Origin: DAOTVD01 sp034437075
GTDB taxonomy: Bacteria; Chloroflexota; Anaerolineae; Aggregatilineales; J027
Length of the DNA stretch: 19,535 bases
Assembly (NCBI GenBank): GCA_034437075.1
Contig: DAOTVD010000081.1
Location: 1-19,535 of the forward strand
Reading direction: 5' to 3'
Shown here: positions 7,798-15,869 of the stretch, piece by piece
How the letters are laid out: every line of letters begins with the position of its first letter
Numbering within the stretch: the stretch's first letter is position 1
Made by a program: the position numbers and the translations under genes
Notes under the pieces: generated by a model
The model's database searches: none
Told to the model about the DNA's origin: nothing
Seen by the model: only the letters and a program-made list of their open reading frames with translations

Positions 7798-7867
7798 ATT
7801 CGACCATATCATCATGCATACACAACCAGTTATCCCTGAAACCTCTCAACAGTAAAAGGAGAACAGT

Positions 7868-8791
7868 ATGAAAGTCGTCATCACTGGCGGAACCGGACTC
7901 ATTGGGTCAGCCTTGACCGATAACCTATTGGGCGCTGGACACGAAGTCATCGTTTTGACTCGTAATCCAGATGAATACCGCAGGAGCATGCCCGAAGCCG
8001 TGCATCTTGTTCAATGGGACGCCAAAACAGCAGGGGAGTGGGTCGCCGAGGCCGATGGCGCGGATGCGGTCGTAAATCTGGCGGGTGCTTCCTTGGACAA
8101 TCGCTGGACAGACAGCTATAAGCAACGTGTTCGCGATAGTCGGGTGAACAGTGGCACGGCTTTAATCGAAGGTTTTAAGGCTATGGAGACCAAGCCCAAA
8201 ATGCTCGTCCAAGCTTCTGCGGTAGGGTACTACGGCCCCAGCGGCGATAAGGTCGTTACAGAAGCAACCCCGCCGGGTGATGATTTTCTGGCGGATGTCT
8301 GCCAGGCTTGGGAAGCCTCTACAGCAGACGCCGAAAAGATGGGCATCCGCCGGGTGATTATCCGCACGGGGATTGTGCTTTCCACCAAGTCCGGCGCTAT
8401 GGCACGCTTAATCCCTATTTTCAAGATCGGTGCGGGTGGCCCGGTGGGCTCTGGAAAACAATATTACCCCTGGATTCATATCGGGGACGAGGTCAGCGCG
8501 ATTCGTCATTTAATTGAAGACGAAAATGCCCAGGGCGTTTATAACCTCAGCGCGCCCAATCCGGTTCAAAATCGTGTATTTGTCAAAGCATTGGGCCGCG
8601 CCCTCAGCCGTCCTGCCATCGCGCCCGCGCCAGGGATTGCCCTCAAACTTCTGTTTGGCGAAATGTCAACGATTGTTTTGGATGGCCAACGCGCCATACC
8701 GGAAAGACTCCAAGAAGAGGGGTTCCAGTTTCGCTTTGTGGAACCCGAACCCGCGATGCGGCATCTGCTCTACAGCGGATACGAGGATTAA
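7868..8791 (+). CDS. TIGR01777-family SDR epimerase
   Basis: This 307-residue protein is an extended/atypical short-chain dehydrogenase of the TIGR01777 (YfcH, SDR39U1) family. The N-terminal GGTGLIG (7-13) is the NAD(P)-binding glycine motif, and VVNLAGASL follows the fourth strand. SAVGYYG (117-123) is the family's form of the catalytic region, where the usual Y-x-x-x-K is replaced. PWIHIGDEV at about 201-209 is the highly conserved second signature. The last 50 residues form the DUF1731 C-terminal domain, ending in a F-x-F-R/H-L-L type segment. No substrate is established for the family. ATG 7868 has a strong AGGAG at 7857-7861. The 70 bases upstream show no clear promoter. The stop shares a TTAA with the convergent recombinase gene and lies at the centre of a 14-base palindrome. 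Confidence 0.93.
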   Translation: MKVVITGGTGLIGSALTDNLLGAGHEVIVLTRNPDEYRRSMPEAVHLVQWDAKTAGEWVAEADGADAVVNLAGASLDNRWTDSYKQRVRDSRVNSGTALIEGFKAMETKPKMLVQASAVGYYGPSGDKVVTEATPPGDDFLADVCQAWEASTADAEKMGIRRVIIRTGIVLSTKSGAMARLIPIFKIGAGGPVGSGKQYYPWIHIGDEVSAIRHLIEDENAQGVYNLSAPNPVQNRVFVKALGRALSRPAIAPAPGIALKLLFGEMSTIVLDGQRAIPERLQEEGFQFRFVEPEPAMRHLLYSGYED

Positions 8792-8796
8792 TCCTC
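8783..8796. repeat. 14-base perfect palindrome spanning two overlapping stop codons
   Basis: GAGGATTAATCCTC equals its own reverse complement. On both strands it reads GAG GAT TAA, so the epimerase and the recombinase both end in Glu-Asp-stop. It has no loop and no T-run, so it is a poor terminator. It may be a protein binding site or simply the result of overlapping ends. Confidence 0.9.
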
Positions 8797-9816
8797 CAAC
8801 ATATGACCATAAAACGCGCGGACTGTATATAACGAGCGATGCCCTAGGGCCTGGCGCACATCCTCCAGGGTGGCACCGCTCGCGATGAGCTCCGCCGCGC
8901 GCCAATGTCGAATATCCTGGGGCGAAATACGCCCCAAACCCACTGCCTGCGCGGCACGCTGGATGACACGCCAAGCAATAATTCGACTCATGCGCTGGCC
9001 TTGATATTTCGCATCATGGCTGATGAATAGCGGCATTTCGGCGGGCGTAGCATCTATGCTCCGCGAGCCCAGATAGGCTCGAACAGCAGAGAGAGACGCC
9101 CCGAGGGTGATTTCGTAAACATGTTGACCCTTGCCGGGCACTGTTATGCGCAATGGCTCCGGTTTACCCAACACATCCTGGGCATTCAGGGCGAGTATAG
9201 CACTCACTTGGCCACCCGTTTCACCTAACACGTTCACCAGCGCATGGTTACGCAAGCGGGTCAGTTCCCACCGCCGGAAGCGGGTGTCGCTTTTGCGAAC
9301 CTGCTCTGGCGGTGATAAGGCCGCGTAATATGCCATTAGCGCGACCAGATCATGAATTTCAGTGACGGCTGTGGCACTCTCAGGCGCATCATGATGGGTA
9401 AGCACGTCATGCTGGTACTTTTTGAACCGATCAACGGCCTCTTGCAGAGAAAAAGCCACGGGCAACCAGCCCTGATCCGCCATATAAATGAACCAATGCT
9501 GTATACCCGCCATGCGCAACAGAATTGTAGACACCGAATAGGGCTTGTTATGCGGACTAATCTCTGATGGATCGGCGAGCCATTGCGCGAACTGCTCAAA
9601 AATGGGTGCATCGTCTGCGGTCAACACCAGTAAGGGGGTTCCAGACGGTTGCACTTGTGTCTGGTTGTGCACGGGCAATCGATGTGGGGTGCGTTGGTCC
9701 CCAAGATAAGCCAAAAGCAATTCAATAGCGCGTAGATAGGCCTGCAACGTATGATCGGAGCGCAACGCCGCACGCTGTGCGTATATGTCCCGCGCTTCCC
9801 CAAACGTCATCCCCAT
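8788..9816 (-). CDS. Tyrosine recombinase-like protein with altered catalytic residues
   Basis: The 342-residue protein has the phage integrase/Xer layout: an N-terminal SAM-like core-binding domain (about 1-140, TLQAYLRAIELLLAYLG at 23-39) and a catalytic domain (about 150-342). Motifs are recognisable but changed. LGETGGQVSAILAL (197-210) aligns with T-G-L-R-[IV]-S-E, giving Q203 where the first catalytic Arg is expected. K229 is kept in VPGKG. ISPQDIRHWRA (297-307) gives Q300 for the His of HxxR, with R303 kept. LGHRS (324-328) keeps H326. The only Tyr near the usual nucleophile site, Y336, is ten residues after H326, not nine, and F335 is at the canonical spacing. It may be a DNA-binding protein without strand-transfer activity, or a divergent active enzyme. 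The ATG follows the stop of the beta-propeller gene by six bases. It is not flanked by visible att-like repeats. Confidence 0.85.
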   Translation of the reverse strand: MGMTFGEARDIYAQRAALRSDHTLQAYLRAIELLLAYLGDQRTPHRLPVHNQTQVQPSGTPLLVLTADDAPIFEQFAQWLADPSEISPHNKPYSVSTILLRMAGIQHWFIYMADQGWLPVAFSLQEAVDRFKKYQHDVLTHHDAPESATAVTEIHDLVALMAYYAALSPPEQVRKSDTRFRRWELTRLRNHALVNVLGETGGQVSAILALNAQDVLGKPEPLRITVPGKGQHVYEITLGASLSAVRAYLGSRSIDATPAEMPLFISHDAKYQGQRMSRIIAWRVIQRAAQAVGLGRISPQDIRHWRAAELIASGATLEDVRQALGHRSLYTVRAFYGHMLED

Positions 9817-9822
9817 GGGTGT

Positions 9823-10755
9823 TTACTCGTCACTCAGTCCGACATCGCCCTGTGGCAAATCGACCCAATATATCTCGGCCCCAAAAATCGTATGCACGAA
9901 CAACCTCATCTCGGGCGTCACGACCAAACCCGCCAACGGTGCCGAAAGTTCCGTCCAGAGGACTAATTCAACATCCACAGTGGTGCAACCACCTGCTGCA
10001 ATACAGGCCGCTGGGTCTACCCGACCCACAACGCCGCGAGACCCGAGCGCATAGGCCATGTACAAGCGATTATCCGGCCCCATCACCAAGTTTGTGACCT
10101 GTTGCAAGCCACTCACCAAGGGCTGAGGTGTCCGGTCGCCATCCTCGGATATATCTAACCATTCGACGGCCCGACGGGCGCTGCCGTTATTCGCGATGTA
10201 AATATGCTCTTCAGTGACAACTAACCCCGAGGGGTCTTCAAAACCTGAGGCAACCACGCGAATGTCTCCGTCGCGCGTCATATTGATGAGGTTATCACTT
10301 TCCCATTCTGTTAAGAAGAACGTGTCGTCACTGGCTGATGGCGCCATACCCCAAGGCGCGGCGAGGCCATCGCGCACAGGCACAATGCCGGTCTCTTCGC
10401 TAATGCGTACCAGCTGATTATCCTGAAAATCGGGCGCCCAGACGATTGGCCCATCTTCTACATATAGGGTATGGGCATTTTTGACACCAAAAATGTATGT
10501 AATGGTTTCTCCCGTTTCGGCATCCAAGCGATACACCGTCCAATCTCCCGTGCAGCCTGTATACAGATAACCATCATGATAGTAGATTCCGTTTGGGCGC
10601 AGAACATCGCCCGTCAGGATACTTAAATCCGCCTGCAAAAGCGGTTCCATAAGCTCTGGCTCGGTGCTATCCTGGGCTAGGACAGCCCCCGATTGCAGAA
10701 GTAACCATGCAACAATGCCTAGACCCAAGCTTCTATGTATCATCCACCTCAACAC
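9823..10755 (-). CDS. Secreted beta-propeller protein (NHL/SMP-30-like)
   Basis: From GTG at 10755 the product has 310 residues. An N-terminal signal peptide (basic start, a core of leucines, cleavage likely after AVLA before QDS) is followed by repeated four-strand blades: NGIYYHDGYLYTGC, NAHTLYVEDGPIVWAPD, PWGMAPSASDDTFFLTE, DPSGLVVTEEHIYIANN and TNLVMGPDNRLYMAY each repeat the G-[IL]-x-[VY]-x-x-x-x-[IL]-[YF] pattern of NHL/SMP-30/strictosidine-synthase-type propellers. No catalytic residues can be assigned. A cysteine pair (AACIAAGGC) near the C-terminus could form a disulfide. The frame is open to TTG 10794, but GTGAGG eight bases before GTG 10755 and the signal peptide favour the shorter form; ATG at 10743 is another option. 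The recombinase-like gene follows after six bases, so the two are probably co-transcribed. Confidence 0.8.
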   Translation of the reverse strand: MLRWMIHRSLGLGIVAWLLLQSGAVLAQDSTEPELMEPLLQADLSILTGDVLRPNGIYYHDGYLYTGCTGDWTVYRLDAETGETITYIFGVKNAHTLYVEDGPIVWAPDFQDNQLVRISEETGIVPVRDGLAAPWGMAPSASDDTFFLTEWESDNLINMTRDGDIRVVASGFEDPSGLVVTEEHIYIANNGSARRAVEWLDISEDGDRTPQPLVSGLQQVTNLVMGPDNRLYMAYALGSRGVVGRVDPAACIAAGGCTTVDVELVLWTELSAPLAGLVVTPEMRLFVHTIFGAEIYWVDLPQGDVGLSDE

Positions 10756-10827
10756 AATGCTTGCCTCACCACACATGAACGTTCGATAAAGCAATGCTAA
10801 CCTATTCGCTTACATTCAACAAACGAC

Positions 10828-10856
10828 TTGACATGCTTGGATGTCATGGCTACAGT
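10828..10856 (+). promoter_or_regulatory. Sigma70-type promoter of the RND exporter gene
   Basis: A perfect TTGACA (10828-10833), a 17-base spacer and TACAGT (10851-10856) precede the GTG start at 10911. The predicted transcript start near 10863 leaves a leader of about 48 bases. Confidence 0.65.
10829..10846. promoter_or_regulatory. Candidate operator: dyad over the -35 box
   Basis: TGACAT and ATGTCA face each other across six bases (GCTTGG). The left arm overlaps the -35 hexamer and the right arm lies in the spacer, so a bound dimeric regulator would block RNA polymerase. No regulator gene is adjacent. Confidence 0.45.
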
Positions 10857-10869
10857 CTACAAGGTTATA

Positions 10870-10887
10870 TTTAACTCAACCGTTAAA
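10870..10887. promoter_or_regulatory. Second dyad in the leader of the RND gene
   Basis: TTTAAC and GTTAAA face each other across six bases, the same 6-6-6 geometry as the dyad over the -35 box, with centres 41 bases apart. The sequence differs from the first dyad. It lies in the predicted 5' leader; as RNA the stem would be AT-rich and weak. Confidence 0.3.
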
Positions 10888-10910
10888 AATTCAGCGCAAC
10901 TGGAGTCACC

Positions 10911-13900
10911 GTGAGAGCTGTCTTTAATTTCATCACAACACTATCGCTGCGCCTTTGGCCCCTGACAGTAGCTTTGTCATTGGCGGTCATCGGCGGGGGT
11001 GTCTATGCGTTCACGCAATTCAATCAAGAATTGCTGCCAGACATTGCCTTCCCTCAAACATTCGTCGTCATGCAAGATGGCGGCGCCACCAGCGACCAGA
11101 TTTTGACCATGTACGCCATTCCGATTGAGGAAAGGGCTCAGGAAGTCGATGATGTGGTCAACGTCGAAACCACATCCAACCAAGGATTTGGCTTTGCCAT
11201 CATCCGCAACGAATTTGGCGTCGATCAAGATCGAGTGGTCAACGAACTCGAAGATCAGTTTGATCAGATCACACTACCCACACGCCGCATTACCCCTCCC
11301 GAAGGTATGGACGCAGAGGCATTAATTGGGGAACTTTCCCCCGAAGCCGTCTTGTGGCTATATGACTGGGCCAATCGCGAAAACAGCGGGTTTATCCCAC
11401 AGTTGGACTCCGAGGTATTGCGCGCGTTCTCAGAGGATGCCTTAGCCGTCCTGCCTGAAAGCGCCTTTAATGATTTACCACGACAATTACGCGATGATGT
11501 GCAGCCCGATACCTTGCGAGAGATCGACGTTCCCGAGACAGCACCCGAGTTGCCAGACAGTTGGCAGGGCGACCCGCGATTTCAGACGACTGAAGATATT
11601 GTGGAGCTCACAACAACCCGCAGATTGGCTACGTTATTTAACGACCTCATTGAAAACGGTGAGCTTGTCGGACCGCTGGGCACGGTAAGTGACCTAACAA
11701 CAGAAGACGTCCAATTCTTCTTAGCCTCGGCTGAAGACTGCCGCGCCCTCGACCGCCCGGAAGCAACTGACAGCGAAGATCGGTGCTCGTTTATCGCTGC
11801 TTTGACGGCTGAGGAAATCCTGGCCATGGACGGCGAGTTAATCGCTTTGTTGCCTGATAATTATGTCCAGCAACTGGGGAGCATCGAACGCAGCAATGTT
11901 GCAGCCGTGCGCATTGCCGAAGCCCTAACGGGTGAAACCTTCGAGGCCGAGGACGTGCTGCTGCCGGATTCCTGGCGGGTCAGCAAGCCCAGCATCATTA
12001 CCTTTAATTTCTCAGACATTCCGCTAGGACAAATCAGCATCGACTCGGACACGATGTCGTCCGAGGAACTGCGCGATTTCGTAGAAAATGATCTGGCACC
12101 ACGCTTACGCGAGGTTGAAAACGTCGCGAGCGTTTCGATTGATGGCGGTGAAATTATCCCCATTCCGATTCAAAACGCCGCACGCGAAGAAATCGGCTTG
12201 CCACCTTTAGGGGAAAGCCAAATCGGTGATAGCATCGTAGAGGAAACGCAAGAGGCCACGTCCGAAGGCGAAACGGATGGGGATGCAACAGACGAAGCCG
12301 CTGCCGAATCCGAGGATACGGCTGAGGATGATGCACCTGCGGACGAACCTGAAACCGATGATGATGCCTCAATGCAAAATCAGCAGACGGAATACCCCGA
12401 AGGCCCCGCCTTACCGCCGGTGTGGGGTGCCGTCGCCGACATTGCGGGCACAGATGAATTCGATACAGCCGACGATATTTTCCTCGTCGTGGGTAGCGAT
12501 ATTCAGGGCGTAGAGATCAACAGCGCAGCAGACTTCATTAACGCGCTGGGCGAACAAGCCACTGCCGCGCCCCTGTTAGACAGTCTGAATCAAGAAATCC
12601 TTGATTACCTAGCCGAACAAGAACCCGGCTTTTACGATAATCTTGACGATAACATCGCTGAGCGCTTCCTCTCGCCGTCTCTGGGGGATGCCTGGCAACG
12701 ACTTTCCGGCAATGAGTTGCTGTCGGATATGCCGCTGACCAATGTTGCGGAATTGCAAGCCGCTGGCCCAGTCGAAACCATCGCAACTATTATGGAGGCG
12801 ACCCAACAAGACGGCCTGCGTACCTTTGCTATTCAATTGATGAATGACATCTCGCCCGAGGCGCTGAATGCCCTGGTGGCCGAAAACGAAAATTTCGTCA
12901 GCGAGCTAGCAGAAGCTAGCCCCGATGCTTTGCGCTTCATGTCGGCTGAAACGCTCTCGACGCAGCCCGTTATGGACTTTATAGCGTCTACGGATAATCG
13001 CGAACTTGCCTCCGAGCTAGAGGCTATCGCGAGTGGTGAACAACTCAGCGTAGCCGAAGCCCGCCTAGAAACGGAAGGAGACGAAACCTTCGAAGACCCC
13101 AATGCGCCGCCGCTTGCGCCGTCATGGGCGGGGGTTGCGCCTTTCGTCGGTGCCTCCGAACTGGACACCACAGACGACCTATTCAACGTACCGGGCTACC
13201 CGGATGTTGCGTCACTCATCAATAGCTTCGCCCTAGGCCAAGGTTCGAACGTGGTGCGCGACTTGACCGCAGAAAATTGGCTTTACATTGCAGAACAAGA
13301 AGAAAACTTCTGGCAGAACGTCAGCGCCACCGCCTTGACGCTCATCAACGCCGAAGAAGTCGACATCAGCCAATTCCCGAATAATGTGCAAGCCACCATT
13401 GAAGCAGGCGAAACCTACGAACCCGAGGCGACTGTCACGCGCACGAACTTCAATCCTAGCTTTTTGATGACCATCTTTAAGGATGACGAAGCCAATACGA
13501 TCGAGACATGGGACGATGTCAATGCCGTGCTGCAAGATTTCAATGCACAGGATGATGTCTCGGTTAATGAAGTCTTTGAGCAGGCCACATTCATCACGGA
13601 CTCGTTAGAAGGTGTCCAACGTGAGGGCGGCACAGGCGCTATTATGGCTGTCGTCATTATCTTGATCTTCATGAACCTCAGTTTTCGGAGTACCGCTGTC
13701 GTCTCGGTCAGTATTCCGGCATCAGTTATGTTCGCTTTTATCCTGATGAGCATCTTGCCGGGGCAGATGAACGCATTGTTGACCCCTGTGCTGGAAGACG
13801 TCGGGCGCGACACGGCCTTGGGGAGTATTTTAGTGGTTATCATTCGCTTATTCCCCGAGAGCATCACCCTTAACATCATGACCCTCTCGGGCCTAACCGT

Positions 13901-15800
13901 GGCCATTGGGCGCGTGGTGGATGACTCTATCGTTGTTCTGGAAAATATCTACCGCAACATCGGTCTGATCCCGCCCGGCGAGGAAACCGCCGCCTTAAAA
14001 CAAGAAGCCGTTCTGACTGGAACACGCGAGGTGTCCTTGGCCATCTTCTCGGCCACACTCTCGACCATGGTCGTTTTCTTGCCCCTCGGATTGTTCGGCG
14101 GCATCACTGGCGCGTTTTTCCTGCCATTTGGCTTGGCGGTAACCTATGCGCTCATCGGATCATACATTGCCTCCATCACGATTGTTCCGGTGCTTGCTTA
14201 CCTATTCATTTCGCGCGATAGTATGCCCGAGGAAGGGCTCATACCAATCAAGGAAGAAATGCCCGCAACGGAACGCACCTGGGCGCGTATCTCGAATGTG
14301 TTTATCGGCAGCATATTGTGGTTGGGCGAAAAATACTCCATCCTCATCCGCATGGTGCTTGCCACCCTGGTGAATCGCTTAGCGTTCATTGCTGGCGCGA
14401 TTGCCTTGCTGGTATTTGGCCTTTTCTTGCTGGCTAATCGCCCCGTGCAATTCTTGCCAGACTTCGGCGAGCCAACCATCAGCGTGACAGTTGCCTTGCC
14501 GTCCGAAGTCGAAGGGCAACCTGTGGGTATCGCCTTCACAAATGCTAAAGTCAACGAGTTTGAGAACTATTTGCTCCAACTTCGTGACGATAACCCTGAA
14601 ATCACGAATGTGCAGGTCACCATTGGTGGCACCGGAGATGGCGACTTTGGCGGCGGCGGCACTGGCAATGTAACCGAAACCGCCGCATCCATCACCATTG
14701 GGGTCACCAATGCTGAAGCGCTAGAAGAATTCACGCCGATCATCCGCGAAGAAGCCGAAAACATCTTCGATGATCTGGATAATGATGGACAACTCGACTA
14801 CGCCGAAAATGGCGAAAGCCCAGATGTTGTAGCATCCAATGTTACCGTGTCCGGCTCTGGGTTGCAGGGCGGTGGCTTCGGCGGGTTCTCGCTGGTGCTA
14901 CAAGGCGCAGATGGCGATAATCAACCTAGCTTAAGCGAGTTAGCCGAATACAATGACGTCGTTCTGTCTTCACTGGCGGAGGTGGACGGGCTGGTGAATG
15001 TCGAGCTCGAAAGCAACTTTTCTGGCAGCGACGGCGCAACCTACATCCGCATTGATGGTGTTCCGGCGTTACGCTATACCGGTGAAGTAGAAGCAGATGA
15101 CACCATTGGTGTGACACAGCAAGCCGTTACCGAAGCCCAAGAGGCCATTGATGACCTGCGGGCCGAACGTGATGACTTGACCGCACCCGTGGAGATTGGG
15201 CAAGGTTTCGAAAGCCAAGAACAAGAAGAAGGTATTCAGGATATTGTCGTTTCGATGGGTATTGCGACGCTTATCGCCTATAGCATTCTAGTTCTCACCT
15301 TTGGCAATATCATCTGGCCGCTGGAAATCCTCGTCAGTTTGCCCTTAGCGATTGTCGGCGCCGCAGTAGCGTTAACGGTTACGGATCGGGTATTGGGGCT
15401 ACCTGCAATGGTCGGCTTCCTCTTGCTTATCGGGATCGTGCTTACAAATGCGATTGTTTTCCTAGATCGCGTAAAACAAAACACACGTGAACGCAATATG
15501 CGCACTTACGATGCGCTGGTGGAAGCAGGACGCACACGTTTACGCCCCATCTTGATGACGGCGACGACTACCACCATTGCTCAGTTACCATTGGCAGCCA
15601 GCACCGAAAGTGGTGCCATCATCGCAGCGGAACTGGGCACCGTCGTCATCGGCGGCTTGGTCAGCAGCACAATTCTGACACTCCTCCTGCTGCCGGTTAT
15701 CCATAGCTTAGTCGATGGCGGGCTATCGGCCTTGGCCAATGCGGTAGGTCTGGGCAACCGTCGCCAGAACACGGCAAGCAGCACCAGCGCTTCGGACTAG
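10911..15800 (+). CDS. RND-family exporter (HAE1/SwrC-like) with greatly expanded extracytoplasmic loop
   Basis: The product has 1629 residues against about 1030-1060 for AcrB-type pumps. TM1 (about 14-34) leads to the conserved ELLPDIAFPQ (40-49). The first loop reaches TM2 only near 908, about 870 residues instead of about 300. Core porter segments remain at 48-132, 351-430 and 840-905; between them lie inserts at about 133-350 and 430-838. TM4 carries the proton-relay pair D1004-D1005 in GRVVDDSIVVLEN. TM10 reads GIVLTNAIVFLDRV, with T1512 where AcrB has Lys940, as I recall for the Gram-positive SwrC type. The second loop (about 1178-1440) contains an EF-hand loop, D1288-E1299. It should export amphiphilic compounds or lipids using proton-motive force; the substrate is unknown. 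No membrane-fusion or TolC-type gene is adjacent. GTG 10911 has TGGAG five bases upstream. The insert at 434-500 is extremely rich in Asp, Glu, Thr and Ala. Confidence 0.93.
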   Translation: MRAVFNFITTLSLRLWPLTVALSLAVIGGGVYAFTQFNQELLPDIAFPQTFVVMQDGGATSDQILTMYAIPIEERAQEVDDVVNVETTSNQGFGFAIIRNEFGVDQDRVVNELEDQFDQITLPTRRITPPEGMDAEALIGELSPEAVLWLYDWANRENSGFIPQLDSEVLRAFSEDALAVLPESAFNDLPRQLRDDVQPDTLREIDVPETAPELPDSWQGDPRFQTTEDIVELTTTRRLATLFNDLIENGELVGPLGTVSDLTTEDVQFFLASAEDCRALDRPEATDSEDRCSFIAALTAEEILAMDGELIALLPDNYVQQLGSIERSNVAAVRIAEALTGETFEAEDVLLPDSWRVSKPSIITFNFSDIPLGQISIDSDTMSSEELRDFVENDLAPRLREVENVASVSIDGGEIIPIPIQNAAREEIGLPPLGESQIGDSIVEETQEATSEGETDGDATDEAAAESEDTAEDDAPADEPETDDDASMQNQQTEYPEGPALPPVWGAVADIAGTDEFDTADDIFLVVGSDIQGVEINSAADFINALGEQATAAPLLDSLNQEILDYLAEQEPGFYDNLDDNIAERFLSPSLGDAWQRLSGNELLSDMPLTNVAELQAAGPVETIATIMEATQQDGLRTFAIQLMNDISPEALNALVAENENFVSELAEASPDALRFMSAETLSTQPVMDFIASTDNRELASELEAIASGEQLSVAEARLETEGDETFEDPNAPPLAPSWAGVAPFVGASELDTTDDLFNVPGYPDVASLINSFALGQGSNVVRDLTAENWLYIAEQEENFWQNVSATALTLINAEEVDISQFPNNVQATIEAGETYEPEATVTRTNFNPSFLMTIFKDDEANTIETWDDVNAVLQDFNAQDDVSVNEVFEQATFITDSLEGVQREGGTGAIMAVVIILIFMNLSFRSTAVVSVSIPASVMFAFILMSILPGQMNALLTPVLEDVGRDTALGSILVVIIRLFPESITLNIMTLSGLTVAIGRVVDDSIVVLENIYRNIGLIPPGEETAALKQEAVLTGTREVSLAIFSATLSTMVVFLPLGLFGGITGAFFLPFGLAVTYALIGSYIASITIVPVLAYLFISRDSMPEEGLIPIKEEMPATERTWARISNVFIGSILWLGEKYSILIRMVLATLVNRLAFIAGAIALLVFGLFLLANRPVQFLPDFGEPTISVTVALPSEVEGQPVGIAFTNAKVNEFENYLLQLRDDNPEITNVQVTIGGTGDGDFGGGGTGNVTETAASITIGVTNAEALEEFTPIIREEAENIFDDLDNDGQLDYAENGESPDVVASNVTVSGSGLQGGGFGGFSLVLQGADGDNQPSLSELAEYNDVVLSSLAEVDGLVNVELESNFSGSDGATYIRIDGVPALRYTGEVEADDTIGVTQQAVTEAQEAIDDLRAERDDLTAPVEIGQGFESQEQEEGIQDIVVSMGIATLIAYSILVLTFGNIIWPLEILVSLPLAIVGAAVALTVTDRVLGLPAMVGFLLLIGIVLTNAIVFLDRVKQNTRERNMRTYDALVEAGRTRLRPILMTATTTTIAQLPLAASTESGAIIAAELGTVVIGGLVSSTILTLLLLPVIHSLVDGGLSALANAVGLGNRRQNTASSTSASD

Positions 15801-15825
15801 CTTCCGAGCCAACACCGACTGTTTG

Positions 15826-15856
15826 AAAAAAAGATGCGGCCTAGGCCGCATCTTTT
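15826..15856. terminator. Bidirectional intrinsic terminator between the RND and PduO genes
   Basis: A perfect 28-base palindrome (15829-15856) has a GC-rich stem AGATGCGGCC/GGCCGCATCT. Read leftwards it is followed by seven U (complement of 15826-15832), a strong terminator for the adenosyltransferase operon. Read rightwards it ends in four U, a weaker terminator for the RND gene. Confidence 0.92.
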
Positions 15857-15869
15857 GCTATCACCGAGC

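Noticed and set aside
8788..9816. Sign of an integrated phage or genomic island
   Set aside because: The recombinase-like gene has no tRNA, att-like direct repeat, phage gene or transposase near it, and its catalytic residues are altered.
12277..12513. Alternative + frame of 78 codons inside the acidic linker region of the RND gene
   Set aside because: The main frame continues through the linker into conserved RND segments, and the low-complexity codons explain the open shadow frames.
13415..13906. Antisense open frame of 163 codons inside the RND gene
   Set aside because: It lies fully opposite conserved RND segments including TM2-TM4, has no ribosome site, and its composition is what the complement of a coding frame gives.
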